DNA from: Taxawa tesnikishii (nom. ined.) | Lineage: Eukaryota; Ascomycota; Dothideomycetes; Dothideales | Length of the DNA stretch: 64,000 nt | Assembly (NCBI GenBank): GCA_030247885.1 | Contig: JAPDRO010000021.1 | Span: 1-64,000, forward strand | Reading direction: 5' to 3' | Shown here: positions 54,690 to 64,000 of the stretch, piece by piece | How the letters are laid out: each line of letters begins with the position of its first letter | Position numbering within the stretch: position 1 is the first letter of the stretch | Program-made: the position numbers and the translations under genes | The notes under the pieces: generated by a model | Seen by the model: only the letters and a program-made list of their open reading frames with translations | Database searches by the model: none | What the model was told of the DNA's origin: nothing

Positions 54690-55741
54690 TCAGGCAACGT
54701 TTCCCGTAAGCTCAGCGACCTTACCCCTCCGCTCCTCCTTGGCCAGCAACAGCTGCCTCAACCACGCCGGGATGGCCCTGAAATACGGCAACATTTGCAA
54801 AGTCTTGGTGACGATCAACTGACCACCTCTCTTGTTCAGGATCTGCTTCACAACAGCATCAGATACGAGCTGAGGATCCATGACCTCGACGCCTGCCCTC
54901 AATAGCTCGGCCTTGCCCGCATGCACCAAGGGCGTGTCGGCAAAGCCGGGATGCACGGACGTGGTCCTGATCTCGGGACACTTGTACACGGCTCGCAGTT
55001 CGGCGCTGAGGCCTTCGTGCAGAGCCATGGCGGCGGCTTTGGTGGCGGCATAGTGGACGATCCCGGCGGGGGCGGTGAAGGAGGCGATGCTGGCGATGGT
55101 GATGATGTGGCCCTTTCTCTTGGCCAGCATGTCCGGCAAGAACGCCTGGATCAGGTACCAGTGGCTGATGGTGTTGACCTCGAAGATCTTGCGAATGAAT
55201 GCCGGTGACGCTTCGAGGGTTGGCTTGCTCTGTCCGATGCCGGCGTTGTTGATCAGAATGGACGGGTGTCCGACGGTTTCCTGCACTCGCTTGGACACGG
55301 ACGAAACCTCGTCCGAGGACGTCACGTCACACTTGAAAAAGCTGACTTTGGGGTTTGACTGGATGTAGGCTGGGGGCTCGTTGATGTCGAGGATGACGAC
55401 GTGGATGCCCTTTGCGGTCAGGTCTTTGGTGAAGAGGAGCCCGAATCCGCTAGACCCGCCGGTGACGACGGCGATCTCCTTCGGCCAGTCCCAGCCTCTG
55501 CTCTGGTTGGAGAAGTTGTTGCCGGCCCAGGCGCTGAGGTAGCTGTTGATGTTCCGCACGACGCCCAGGGCGAAGAGCCATTTGAGTGTCGTAGTCAAAC
55601 GGCCAATGTTCTGTGGCGACAGAAGTCGTCCGAGGCGTTCCAATGCAGGCAGGCGCACCGACGGCGGAGCTCTCGTGAGAAGATACAGAGCTGCCCCCGT
55701 GACGGCGGGGAGAATGGGGCCTTCTTCACTACGTCTGCCAT
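54690..55741 (-). CDS. Membrane-anchored short-chain dehydrogenase (RDH10/DHRS-like)
   Basis: About 350 residues from ATG 55741 (MADVVKKAP) if one base is added at G4 55716-55719. This joins the start to ILPAVTGAALYLLTRAPP, a hydrophobic anchor. Then follow a second hydrophobic stretch (TLKWLFALGVVRNI), cofactor motif VTGGSSGFG, NNAG, catalytic SIASFTAPAG with YAATK, and VHPGFADTP. The two N-terminal hydrophobic segments and the order of motifs fit fungal retinol-dehydrogenase-like SDRs of the ER or lipid droplet. Substrate is probably a lipid or long-chain alcohol, by inference. Confidence 0.83.
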
Positions 55742-56212
55742 TGCAGCAAAGTTGTCCGTGTTCTCAGAGTCCTGTCTCCTTCAACGGGATAGGGCCTTTT
55801 GTGAGGTGGTTGAGGAAGCGGACAACGGGGAAGCAGATGCAGAGCGAGGGGGATGAGGGAGGTCGAAGGACAAGGCAGCCTGCGACGCAATGCAATGCAA
55901 TGCAATGCTACTGCTTGTCTTGCTTTAACAAGACTACTTGACTGCGGGGTCCCCATGCGCCGTCAGTCCACCCTCCACCCTCCACCCTCCACCCTCTCCG
56001 CACGCTGCTCACCCACCAGCTATTGGCTACCGGTTACTCGCTATTGCTCCATTGAGGCAGGGCCTGGTAAGGGCTAGTAAAGTGGACCGAGGCATATCAT
56101 TCGCTTAGCAAACCTAAAGTCGCGTTCCCCTGCAGATCTGCATGCAGCTCGGGCAGAAAAGTTCCACTGCCAACATTTCTGCCGAACCTCCCATCGTACG
56201 AGCAGGCCGACA
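55742..56212. repeat. Divergent promoter with two microsatellites
   Basis: A 471-bp region between the SDR and the Obg GTPase gene. A GCAAT pentamer repeats four times at about 55887-55908, and a TCCACCC heptamer four times at about 55967-55998. No other feature seen. Confidence 0.7.
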
Positions 56213-57970
56213 ATGTCTGGCGGCACGTTGATGCCCTTCCTGTACCCGTGCCTCTACAGTTTTACGGAATCCACCCCTCGCATCTTGCGGCGCGCCACCC
56301 GTCTTGCCAGGTCTGTACCCGTCACGCCATGTCTGATCCGGAGGCGTCATGTCACCACCGCGCCCGCTAGACCCGACATCGACATTACGGACGCCGACAG
56401 CATACTTCAATCACCGCCGACCTCAGTTGTCGACCACCTCAACCCCTCTCCGGACTCCTACTCTACCACCCCTTTTACAGACCACTGCACTTTGCGCCTC
56501 CACGCTGGCTCAGGCGGACACGGCTGCATCAGTTTCCTGCGCGAGAAGTACATCCCAAACGGACCTGCTAATGGCGGAGATGGCGGAACAGGTGGCAACG
56601 TCTACATCCAAGCCGTGAGGGGCGAGACGTCACTACACAAGCTCGCGCGACGTGGTATCCTGGCCGCAGGACGAGGTCGGAACGGACAAGGCAAAGGCAA
56701 GGGCGGAGAGCGGGGCGAGGACATCTTGATCCAAGTGCCCGTCGGGACCATCGTTCGGGAGACATGGCGGCACGATCCCGCCGAAGAGGAGGAGCTGCGC
56801 CGGCGACGGGCAAAGGCTGTGGAGAAAAATGCCGTGTATGGTGAAGAGGGAGACACTCCAGCACCGGACCAAAGCCCGGAATTCAGAAGGGACAAGTGGC
56901 TGCTCTACCCCGGCACTCTCCCATCCTCGTTCACGAGCGCTGATTTCCCCGCCCTGCCGAAACCGAGACGGAACCACCTCTCCATGTCGCAGCCCGAGGC
57001 ACCGCTCCGCTTGGATCTCGACAAGCCCATGGAGTCGCCCATGCTGCTGGCGGCGGGCGCGATGGGCGGGATGGGAAACCCGCACTTTGTGACCAAGAGC
57101 GTTCCCCGCCCAAAGTACGCGACCAAAGGCGACTCCGGCATGAAGCTTGAAATCGAGCTCGAACTGAAGCTGCTCGCGGACGTGGGGCTGGTCGGCCTGC
57201 CAAACGCCGGGAAGAGCACGCTCCTACGCGCCCTTAGCAACTCGCGCGCCAGAGTCGGCAACTGGGCCTTCACGACGCTGCAGCCGAACATCGGCACCGT
57301 GGTCCTGGACGACCACAAGGGCCGACCGCGCTTCGATACCTCGGGCAGGCGCAGGGAGCCGCGCACCAACTTCTCGATCGCGGACATCCCCGGCCTGATC
57401 GAGGACGCGCACCTGGACAAGGGGCTCGGGCTGGGTTTCCTGCGGCACATCGAGCGCGCGGCCGTGCTCGCGTTCGTCATCGACCTGAACGCCGGCGACG
57501 CCGTGGCCGCGCTGCAGGGCCTGTGGAAGGAAGTCGGCGAGTACGAGCACCTGCGCGACCGCGAGCTGAACGCCGAGACGGAGCGCAGGATCGAGGAAGA
57601 CGCGTCCACGGTCGCGTTCCAGCCCTTTTCCTCCTCGCCGCAGGAGATTGAGGAGGACCCGTTCGACGAGGACGTCGATCCCGTGCTGCACGATCCCACC
57701 AGGGGTCGTGTGCTGCCGCCGTTGAGGATGAAGCCGATCAGCAGCAAGCCGTGGTTCGTTGTTGCTACAAAGGCCGATCTGGAGGGCACGAGGGAGAACT
57801 TTGCAAGGCTGCAGCTGTATTTGCAGAGGGTTGAGAAAGGTGAACTGTCGCATCCCAGCGGCAGGAAGAATGCTTGGCGCAAGACGGTGAGTGCTGTGCC
57901 TGTTAGTGCGATCAGAGCGGAGGGTGTGCAAAGTATTCCTGCGTTGGTGGTGGATTTGTTGGATGATTGA
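56213..57970 (+). CDS. MTG2: Mitochondrial Obg-family GTPase, Mtg2-like
   Basis: A single exon of 585 residues. An Arg-rich N-terminus without acidic residues fits a mitochondrial presequence. The Obg glycine-rich fold follows (LRLHAGSGGHGCISFLREK, NGGDGGTGGNVYIQ). The G domain has G1 GLPNAGKS (328-335), G3 DIPG (391-394) and G4 TKAD (519-522), plus a charged insert rich in Glu/Asp before G4. Mtg2/ObgH assists maturation of the large mitochondrial ribosomal subunit. The gene is intact and divergent from the neighbouring SDR. Confidence 0.92.
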   Translation: MSGGTLMPFLYPCLYSFTESTPRILRRATRLARSVPVTPCLIRRRHVTTAPARPDIDITDADSILQSPPTSVVDHLNPSPDSYSTTPFTDHCTLRLHAGSGGHGCISFLREKYIPNGPANGGDGGTGGNVYIQAVRGETSLHKLARRGILAAGRGRNGQGKGKGGERGEDILIQVPVGTIVRETWRHDPAEEEELRRRRAKAVEKNAVYGEEGDTPAPDQSPEFRRDKWLLYPGTLPSSFTSADFPALPKPRRNHLSMSQPEAPLRLDLDKPMESPMLLAAGAMGGMGNPHFVTKSVPRPKYATKGDSGMKLEIELELKLLADVGLVGLPNAGKSTLLRALSNSRARVGNWAFTTLQPNIGTVVLDDHKGRPRFDTSGRRREPRTNFSIADIPGLIEDAHLDKGLGLGFLRHIERAAVLAFVIDLNAGDAVAALQGLWKEVGEYEHLRDRELNAETERRIEEDASTVAFQPFSSSPQEIEEDPFDEDVDPVLHDPTRGRVLPPLRMKPISSKPWFVVATKADLEGTRENFARLQLYLQRVEKGELSHPSGRKNAWRKTVSAVPVSAIRAEGVQSIPALVVDLLDD

Positions 57971-59274
57971 TGTAGAGAGTATCGTCGGATATACCCACGC
58001 TTGTATGCATTGTACCGTATCCTACTCAATCGGTTCAGATTGGTGATTTGTGGCGTATACCGGATCGTGGCAGAGCACTTGTCGTGCCGCGCTGTCTTTC
58101 ACGCCTTTTGCTAGTCTAGTGTAGTATGTTGATAAGGTATACACAACTGCCTGTGCTCTTGCACACTTCCTATGAAAGACTTCGAAAACCCTATACTCGT
58201 CTGCAAGGGAAAACCCAGACCTCACCGTCAGATGGGCCCATTGGACCGCATCAGGGTTCGAGGCTGTTCGTCAGAGGTTGACGCTTCTTCAGCCAGCACA
58301 CGATACCGCTTCAGGCCACACTGGCCTCGTCGTTCACATCTCAGCCTGTAAGTTCTTATGCGAAGCTAGAGCGTCCTCACTGGCATCTCCTGGCGTACAC
58401 TTGGCCATGAAGAGGATCTCCCATCACGCTATTTCTGACCGCCCCTGCTAGTGTAGCCGGACAGAAAACGTCACACGCCTTCCTTGCCTGGACCGTATAT
58501 CTGTTGATCACACTCTCCTTAACAAGTGGTGTTGCTGGAGAGAAAGGACGGCTAGGGAGAGTGAGACCGAATAAGTCACACATGTGCACATTGGCAACGA
58601 GGCTAGCGGAGGGCGGTGAGGCTTAGTGTGTCGAGGTCTGTTCACCGATCCTGAGCATACCCGCACGAGGTGCATATGACAATCTGTGTCACTCGAGTCG
58701 GCATGCCACCATAGACTTGCATAGAGTAAGAACCTGGTTGCGGCGGCTGACCACACACTGGCCATACCGGTAGGACGACAAGACGAGTGAAGAAGCGATT
58801 TCAAACAATGGAGGAAGGATCTTCGCCCATTTATCTCAGATCAGCGGTGTAACAGCAAAGGGTATAAAACTGTTCGACCTTTCTCTCCCTCCAAGCATAG
58901 CATTAGTTATCACGGGACTGCCCTCCAGTCATGGCCCCTTCCCTTCCAGCCCAGTTCGGCAGCTGATCGTAGTCTTGTTTCCGCATGATCTGGACCCCAT
59001 CGCACGTTGAAGGTTTGTCCTAAGCCGTGAGGCCCCGTGGGGAGAGGCAAGCGACAGGCGCCGTAGATATGTGGTGCTTTGAGCTATCTTGCTGAGACTG
59101 TACGAAATGTGCATGCAAGCTCTCTTTCTGTGCAATCAAGCTCTCTTTCTGAACAACTCACAGCGGCCTGGAGGCAAGGGTGTTCAATGTCCAGGGGCGC
59201 CTTCTGTTGTTGTGCGATGGGGCCACATTCCAGACGTGCCGATGAGATCGATATGGTAAACCTGCATCCAACAT
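57971..59274. other. 1.3 kb convergent intergenic region, no gene seen
   Basis: Only short frames without domains. No tRNA-like cloverleaf was found by eye. Confidence 0.45.
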
Positions 59275-59909
59275 TCAATCCTCGTCGTGAATGACGATAC
59301 CAATCTCGTCGGGATTCTCCGCCGCTCCAGCGCCCTCGCCATCTTTCCCACCCTCCACCTTCCCATTCGCAGCGCCATTCGCGTCATTCGTGACATTCGC
59401 CTTCAACTTCACTTTCCCCTCGGCGTCAATCGCACCGTCCACATCCATACCCTCCCCACCCTTCGCACCCTTCTTTTTCATTGCCCTCGCCTTGGCCTTC
59501 TCCCTCTTCGCGCGATTCTTGTCCGTCTTCTCCGCATCCTTCTTCTTCCTTTCCTCCACTCCCGCCTCGTACTTCTCGTCCGCCTCCTCCTTGGTCTTCT
59601 CCTCCTCCATCGCCCGCAGTCGCTCGTACTCCCGTCGCCTACTCGCCTTGTACACGTGGAACTCGCCGCTGCCTGCGCCGGCGCTGGAGCCTTGCACGTT
59701 GGCGACAATTTCTGGCACAGCGCTGAACCTCTTGGGGCTGAACTTCTGGAGAGTCGTTCGGTTTCTTTGAGTGAGCGTTCGGGGTGGGCGAAGAGGGCTT
59801 CCACGGAAGAGGATTGGAGGGTGGATGGTGTCAGGGCGCGTTTCTTTGTGGGCCGGTGGGAGCGCCGGTCCGCGGAGGTGGGGATGGATTCGGGAATGTT
59901 TTCGGACAT
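59275..59909 (-). CDS. PRKRIP1/DUF1168 family protein
   Basis: About 211 residues from ATG 59909 ([17 protein letters not shown]) if one base is added at G4 59781-59784, which joins VEALFAHP to the family core. The core [20 protein letters not shown] and [13 protein letters not shown] is the DUF1168/PRKRIP1 signature, followed by a long Lys/Glu-rich helix (about 30% charged) and a Gly/Ala/Asn tail. PRKRIP1 is a C-complex-associated spliceosomal protein that bridges U2 snRNP and Syf1 in human structures; a nuclear role is inferred here. Length is normal for fungi. Confidence 0.82.
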
Positions 59910-60365
59910 GGTGGACGTGGAATGTTGTTTGCGATGGCCGGGCGCAGAGGTGGGAGTGGTGCTTGCAGGCTTGTTGATGGCGCTCCGCTCCGTGGTGCAA
60001 TGGCTGTCGATTGTTGAGATTGAGCAGCGTTCGAGTTCAGGTATTTGAGGTCGCACGACGTGATGAGCTTGGTTGTGAGGCCTGTGCGGTGAAGTGAGGA
60101 GAAGATGACCTGTTGTAGAGAGAGAGAAATTGTTTGGCGAAAGAGAAGGAAGCACTGGAAGATAGATACATACGGTGGACAAGAGAGACCAAAGTGATAA
60201 ATGGCGGGGAAGCGCATCACAGCCCACCGAAACGCTTATAGACCGCCTTACATCATTTACTTCTGCCGAGCCAACAAGTAAACATTCACGTTCACCTTTG
60301 CACTCTGCACGCTGTATACTGCTGTTGGACAACCTGCCGGATAGAATCCACAAGACGGCGCAAAC
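59910..60365. promoter_or_regulatory. Divergent promoter between PRKRIP1-like and PGAM-like genes
   Basis: 456 bp separate the two start codons. No specific site recognised. Confidence 0.4.
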
Positions 60366-62019
60366 ATGGGTAAACCAAGGGTAAGTAGAGACGACATGAC
60401 AGATCAAAAATGCAGACACTGACATTCCACCAGATGATAATACTGATCCGGCACGCCCAGAGTGAGGGCAACAAGAACCGCGAGATCCATCAGATGATCC
60501 CCGACCACCGCGTCAAGTTGACAGCCGAAGGCCAGCAGCAGGTAAAGTGCAACGGTTGTAGCTGCGGCCGTGCCAGTCCTGACACTTACGCCAGGCAGAA
60601 GAAGCCGGACGGCGCCTCCGTTCCATGCTAAGACCAGACGACACGCTACAGTTCTTCACCTCACCCTACCGACGCACACGCGAGACAACCGAAGGCATCC
60701 TCAAGTCGCTGACCTCGCCCTCGCGTGAAGGCGCGCCTTCCCCGTTTCCCAGACACACCATCAAAGTGTTCGAGGAGCCGCGGATACGGGAACAGGATTT
60801 TGGAAACTTTCAGCCATGCAGCACAGAAATGGAGCGCATGTGGCAGGAACGAGCAGACTATGGCCACTTCTTCTACCGAATACCGAACGGAGAGAGCGCT
60901 GCGGATGCCTACGACCGGATAAGCGGCTTTAACGAGAGTCTGTGGCGGAACTTCAACGAGGAGGACTTCCCCAGCGTTTGCGTGCTGGTCACACACGGTC
61001 TTATGACACGAGTCTTCCTAATGAAATGGTGCGTACGCGATGTGGATGTGCTTGCTGCAGCATTTACTGACTCAACGATTCGGCAGGTACCACTGGAGCG
61101 TAGAGTACTTCGAAGACCTGCGCAACGTCAACCACTGTGAATTCGTCGTCATGAAGCGTAGTACAGACAGCGGTAAGTACGTCCTCGAGAACCAGCTTCG
61201 CACATGGTCGGAACTCAAGCGGCGCGCCATGTCGACCCAAAACATCTCTTCGTCCGCCCAACAGCAGTCGCCCGCCATCCCACCCGTACGGAGATGGGGC
61301 GGGTGTATCGGAGGCTGCAACCACGATCATTCAGCCTACCCCCGACGGCAGAAACGCGCCGATACACAGGAAGTAGTGCTCCCGCCGCCGGCTGTAGAGA
61401 TACCAAACGATGAGAAGGAAGACCATGCCGTGGCCATGCAAGAGATCGACGCTTCCCGCAAAGACGGCGTGGCGGCACCAGTGGCGGCTCAATCCACATC
61501 CTCGGCCTCGACTTCCAACCTTCCCAACCCTTCCGGCTCAGGACACCACGGCACCACAACCGACTCCCCATCCAGCGGCGACGAAAACACCAAACTGCCC
61601 ATCCGCTCCGCACTCCCCCACCTCAGTTTCGGCCGCGACTTCGGCGGCAGCTTATCCGGCGCCGCCACGCCCGCAGAAGGTTTGAGTGACGCCGATGAGG
61701 ACGCGCATCGTGATTACTTTGACGGCAATGCCCGCTTGCCGCAACTCAAAGCCAAGGCCAAGAGGAGAACGCCGAGGAGGAAGCCCACGGACCAGGATAT
61801 CGAGAATTGGGCCAGGCAGAGCGGGATGGGTACTGGTGCGAGGGCGGATGCGTTGGGGGATGAGCCAGATGATGAGCCAGACGACGAGGAGGGGAGGAGG
61901 AGGAGGAGGAGGAGGAAGAAGAGGAGGATGAGCCTGGTGCAGAGGTGGCTGGACGTGAGGTCAAGAAGTTGGAGAAGATGGAGAGTGAGGATCGGAGTAT
62001 TAGAGGGAGTGTTTATTGA
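60366..62019 (+). CDS. Phosphoglycerate-mutase-family (histidine phosphatase) protein with acidic tail
   Basis: Exons 60366-60380 (15-nt first exon, MGKPR), 60434-60541, 60595-61028 and 61087-62019 give about 496 residues. Catalytic signature LIRHAQSEGN with His12, then SPYRRTRET, IREQDFGN, and the second-His motif VTHGLMTR place it in the branch-1 histidine phosphatase superfamily. The second half is Pro/Ser/Asp-rich and disordered. The frame is restored by one G at G4 61891-61894, giving a poly-Glu run and the end REVKKLEKMESEDRSIRGS before TGA 62017-62019. Without that G a basic tail runs on to 62056. Fungal homologues are annotated as phosphoglycerate mutase family; whether it acts on small molecules or proteins is unknown. 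Confidence 0.82.
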
Positions 62020-62689
62020 AAAGAGGGGAGTAAAACGGTTGGACGGTGGGATGTGAGGATGCGACGATGGAGGGGATTGAATGAGATCCATGACTTACTA
62101 TAGATAGTTACTTAATGAAGATTTTCTTGATGTGATGTCTCCGTTGAAACAAATCTCCTTTGAAGATCAGCTCATAGAGGATCAAACGATAGACGTGTGC
62201 GAACAGACGCGGTGGTACTGACGGATACAAGATGCGTCAAGGTCCGCTTTCTATGGCCTAGCAACCGTGTTCATGGGTGGGTGCCGGAGGGAAGCACGCT
62301 GTGCGTATACTCTCGATCAGCACGCCAACAAGAGCGGTTAGTGTTGTTGTGGCAGTGGCAGACCACGGAGGAAGCGGTTCAGTAGACACGGTGCACACAA
62401 ATTCTCCAAACTCAAAGGAAGTCAGTATCCCGTGTGTGCAGACAACTAGAGCGTTAGCGTCGAGCTATACCATATTGTTGGCCCATTAAGCTAGTGCATC
62501 GATCCATCAGGTGACACATTGACCGTAAGGTTTTCCTCACTTGACGTTGTCGACGTGTCAAATGACAGGAAATCAACGGTCGCCGTTCCCAATCGACGGG
62601 AGATTCACGGTCAGCTTTTCAATTGACATGAGTTGTATAGGGGAAACTCATCCATTGACACTGGGATAGACCTTTACCCAGAGCAGTCT
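62020..62689. other. Convergent intergenic region
   Basis: 670 bp between two 3' ends. Around 62515-62635 a loose repeat of TTGAC and ACGGTCAGCTTTTC-type words occurs. No gene seen. Confidence 0.4.
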
Positions 62690-64000
62690 TCACCCACCGA
62701 CCATCTTGATCCGCCCCTCGAGCTTAGGACAGATACCCTTGGTCCAGTGCACGCCGAATTCCTCGCCCATCTCGTCACACATGGCCGGATGACCGTGCAT
62801 TCCCGCCAGCCTCCACCACTTCCGCATCACTTTCCGCATGATGACCAGCTCCCTCTCGCGTCCAGAGGGTTCCACAGCTACGGCAGGAAGATCGGTACTG
62901 TCGTCCTCCGAATCGCTGGCTTGAGCCACATCGTCCGTTTCCGCGGTACGCTGCTTCTTCACCGGTCTCGGCTCGTTCTGTGCTTTCCCCACGAGGCTGG
63001 GAACGCCCTCCGCACTCGTCGCAGGCACGGGTTCCTTCAGCTCGGCAGCGTCCTTCTCTTCCGGATGGACTGGCTCGCGGACGGGGTGGTGCTCGTGCAG
63101 CGACCCCTGGACGCCGGTCCAGTGCCGACCCAAGCTTGAGCCCCAGTTCTTCCAGCGCCCGAGCACTTTGAGAGACATGAAGTATTGGCGCAGGATCATT
63201 GAAATGAGCATGCCGTTTTCTTCGGAGACGAGCGTTTGGGCCTTGCCGCCTTCGCCTTCCAGCATGAGGTCGTCGAAGCCGTCTGGGGAAGGTCAGTGAC
63301 GTCGTGCGCACTCGCCAGGGGAGATTGGTGCAAACCTTTGCCGCGGACCATGTAATCTCGCGTTACGAGGGTATAGTCGCGGTCAAGGACTAGGGCGGTA
63401 CCGCCGACCTTGGCTTCGATGATCCGGTTGCCTTCTGGCTTAGAGGCGTCGAAAATGATTTCAATGTTGGACACTTGCGGAAAACGACCCTCAAGCGCGG
63501 GATACTTGCTGACAGAATTTTCCAATGCTCCCAGAAGAGCTTTACCCTTGAGTCGGATGACGACGCATGGGTCTTCGAAGGGGAAACTGCAACCCGACAA
63601 TGAGCGATTTCGGGGCGATGTGAACTTATGTGTACATACCAGTTCATGATGTCTTTCATCTTTAGCACACCAGGCGGATATATCTGATCTCCTCTTACGG
63701 TACCAGCAGCCATAATGCAGCAGTCAGCTTGATAGAACGACCTCATCAGATCGCACACGAAGTTCCCCAGATTGGATTCTTTCAGGCGAACGGTAGTGAA
63801 GCGAGCATCCAACGGCGCCGCTGTATATCCCACGGGTTTCTCCAGCTTGGCCTTCAACGCCGAAGTGAGCTTCTCCACCAGTTCGACTGTAGACTTATCT
63901 TCCGGTATCTGCTGGACAATATCCCGGCGATAGATCGTAAAGTCCCAACTTGCAGTGCCGTCGGCCTTTCGACGCGCTTCGATGTAGCTGAGTTGCTTGA
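62690..64000 (-). CDS. 5'-nucleotidase-family metallophosphatase, N-terminal part beyond the window
   Basis: Exons read from the right edge: 63640 to beyond 64000, 63336-63596 and 62690-63282, with introns 63597-63639 and 63283-63335. The visible part is the 5'-nucleotidase C-terminal substrate-binding domain: ESNLGNFVCDLMRSFY, then IMAAGTVRGDQIYPPG (counterpart of the usual N-x-G-x-R segment), and GALENSVSKYPALEGRFPQVS. A charged disordered tail and a MRKWWRLAGMHGH segment end at TGA 62690. The metal-binding N-terminal domain lies outside. The product probably hydrolyses nucleotides or other phosphomonoesters; no signal peptide can be judged because the start is missing. Confidence 0.85.

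Noticed and set aside
56905-58029. 374-codon minus-strand frame
   Set aside because: Antisense of the intact Obg GTPase in GC-rich codons; no domain of its own.
59287-60048. 253-codon plus-strand frame
   Set aside because: Antisense of the Lys/Glu-rich PRKRIP1-type gene, giving Leu/Phe/Ser low complexity.

Overview
This window is the end of a chromosome of a filamentous ascomycete, most likely a Dothideomycete-type Pezizomycotina. The evidence is a CCCTAA telomere array at base 1, a RecQ-type telomere-linked helicase gene transcribed toward the telomere, a 9-kb AT-rich block that looks saturated by repeat-induced point mutation (RIP), and genes with 45-95 bp GT-AG introns. Species cannot be named from sequence alone.

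Layout. 1-1436: telomere and a subtelomere almost free of G on this strand. 1437-5870: telomere-linked helicase. 6310-15360: RIP-decayed AT-rich DNA holding a ~2 kb near-palindrome. 15361-19700: GC-normal DNA with no convincing gene. 19701-32674: subtelomeric accessory genes (DUF1993 protein, a relic, then a compact group of FAD phenol-hydroxylase-like monooxygenase, PhiG-type C-C hydrolase, Zn2Cys6 regulator and MFS transporter, then a decayed gene of unknown family). From 33 kb: ordinary core genome with a pseudokinase-like protein, NOP58, an Arp10/11-like actin-related protein, SPF30-type Tudor splicing factor, an AP-1/Yap1 bZIP regulator, three short-chain dehydrogenases, kinesin-1, UBC2/RAD6, mitochondrial Obg GTPase, a PRKRIP1/DUF1168 protein, a phosphoglycerate-mutase-family protein, and a 5'-nucleotidase-family protein cut by the window end.

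How genes fit together. The most interesting group is 22294-30538. PhiG-type enzymes cleave the acyl group from acylphloroglucinols such as phloretin or 2,4-diacetylphloroglucinol, and PHBH-fold monooxygenases hydroxylate phenolic rings. With a divergent Zn2Cys6 regulator and a transporter alongside, this reads as an inducible plant- or bacteria-phenolic breakdown cluster. The intergenic region shared by hydrolase and regulator and the transporter promoter both carry a CGG-N3-CCG site.

Sequence quality or decay. At least ten genes read correctly only if one base is restored, nearly always in a run of three or four C or G. This affects conserved genes as well as subtelomeric ones, so under-called homopolymers in a long-read assembly are a serious alternative to pseudogenisation. 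Coordinates for these genes span the whole locus, and the break is noted in each entry.
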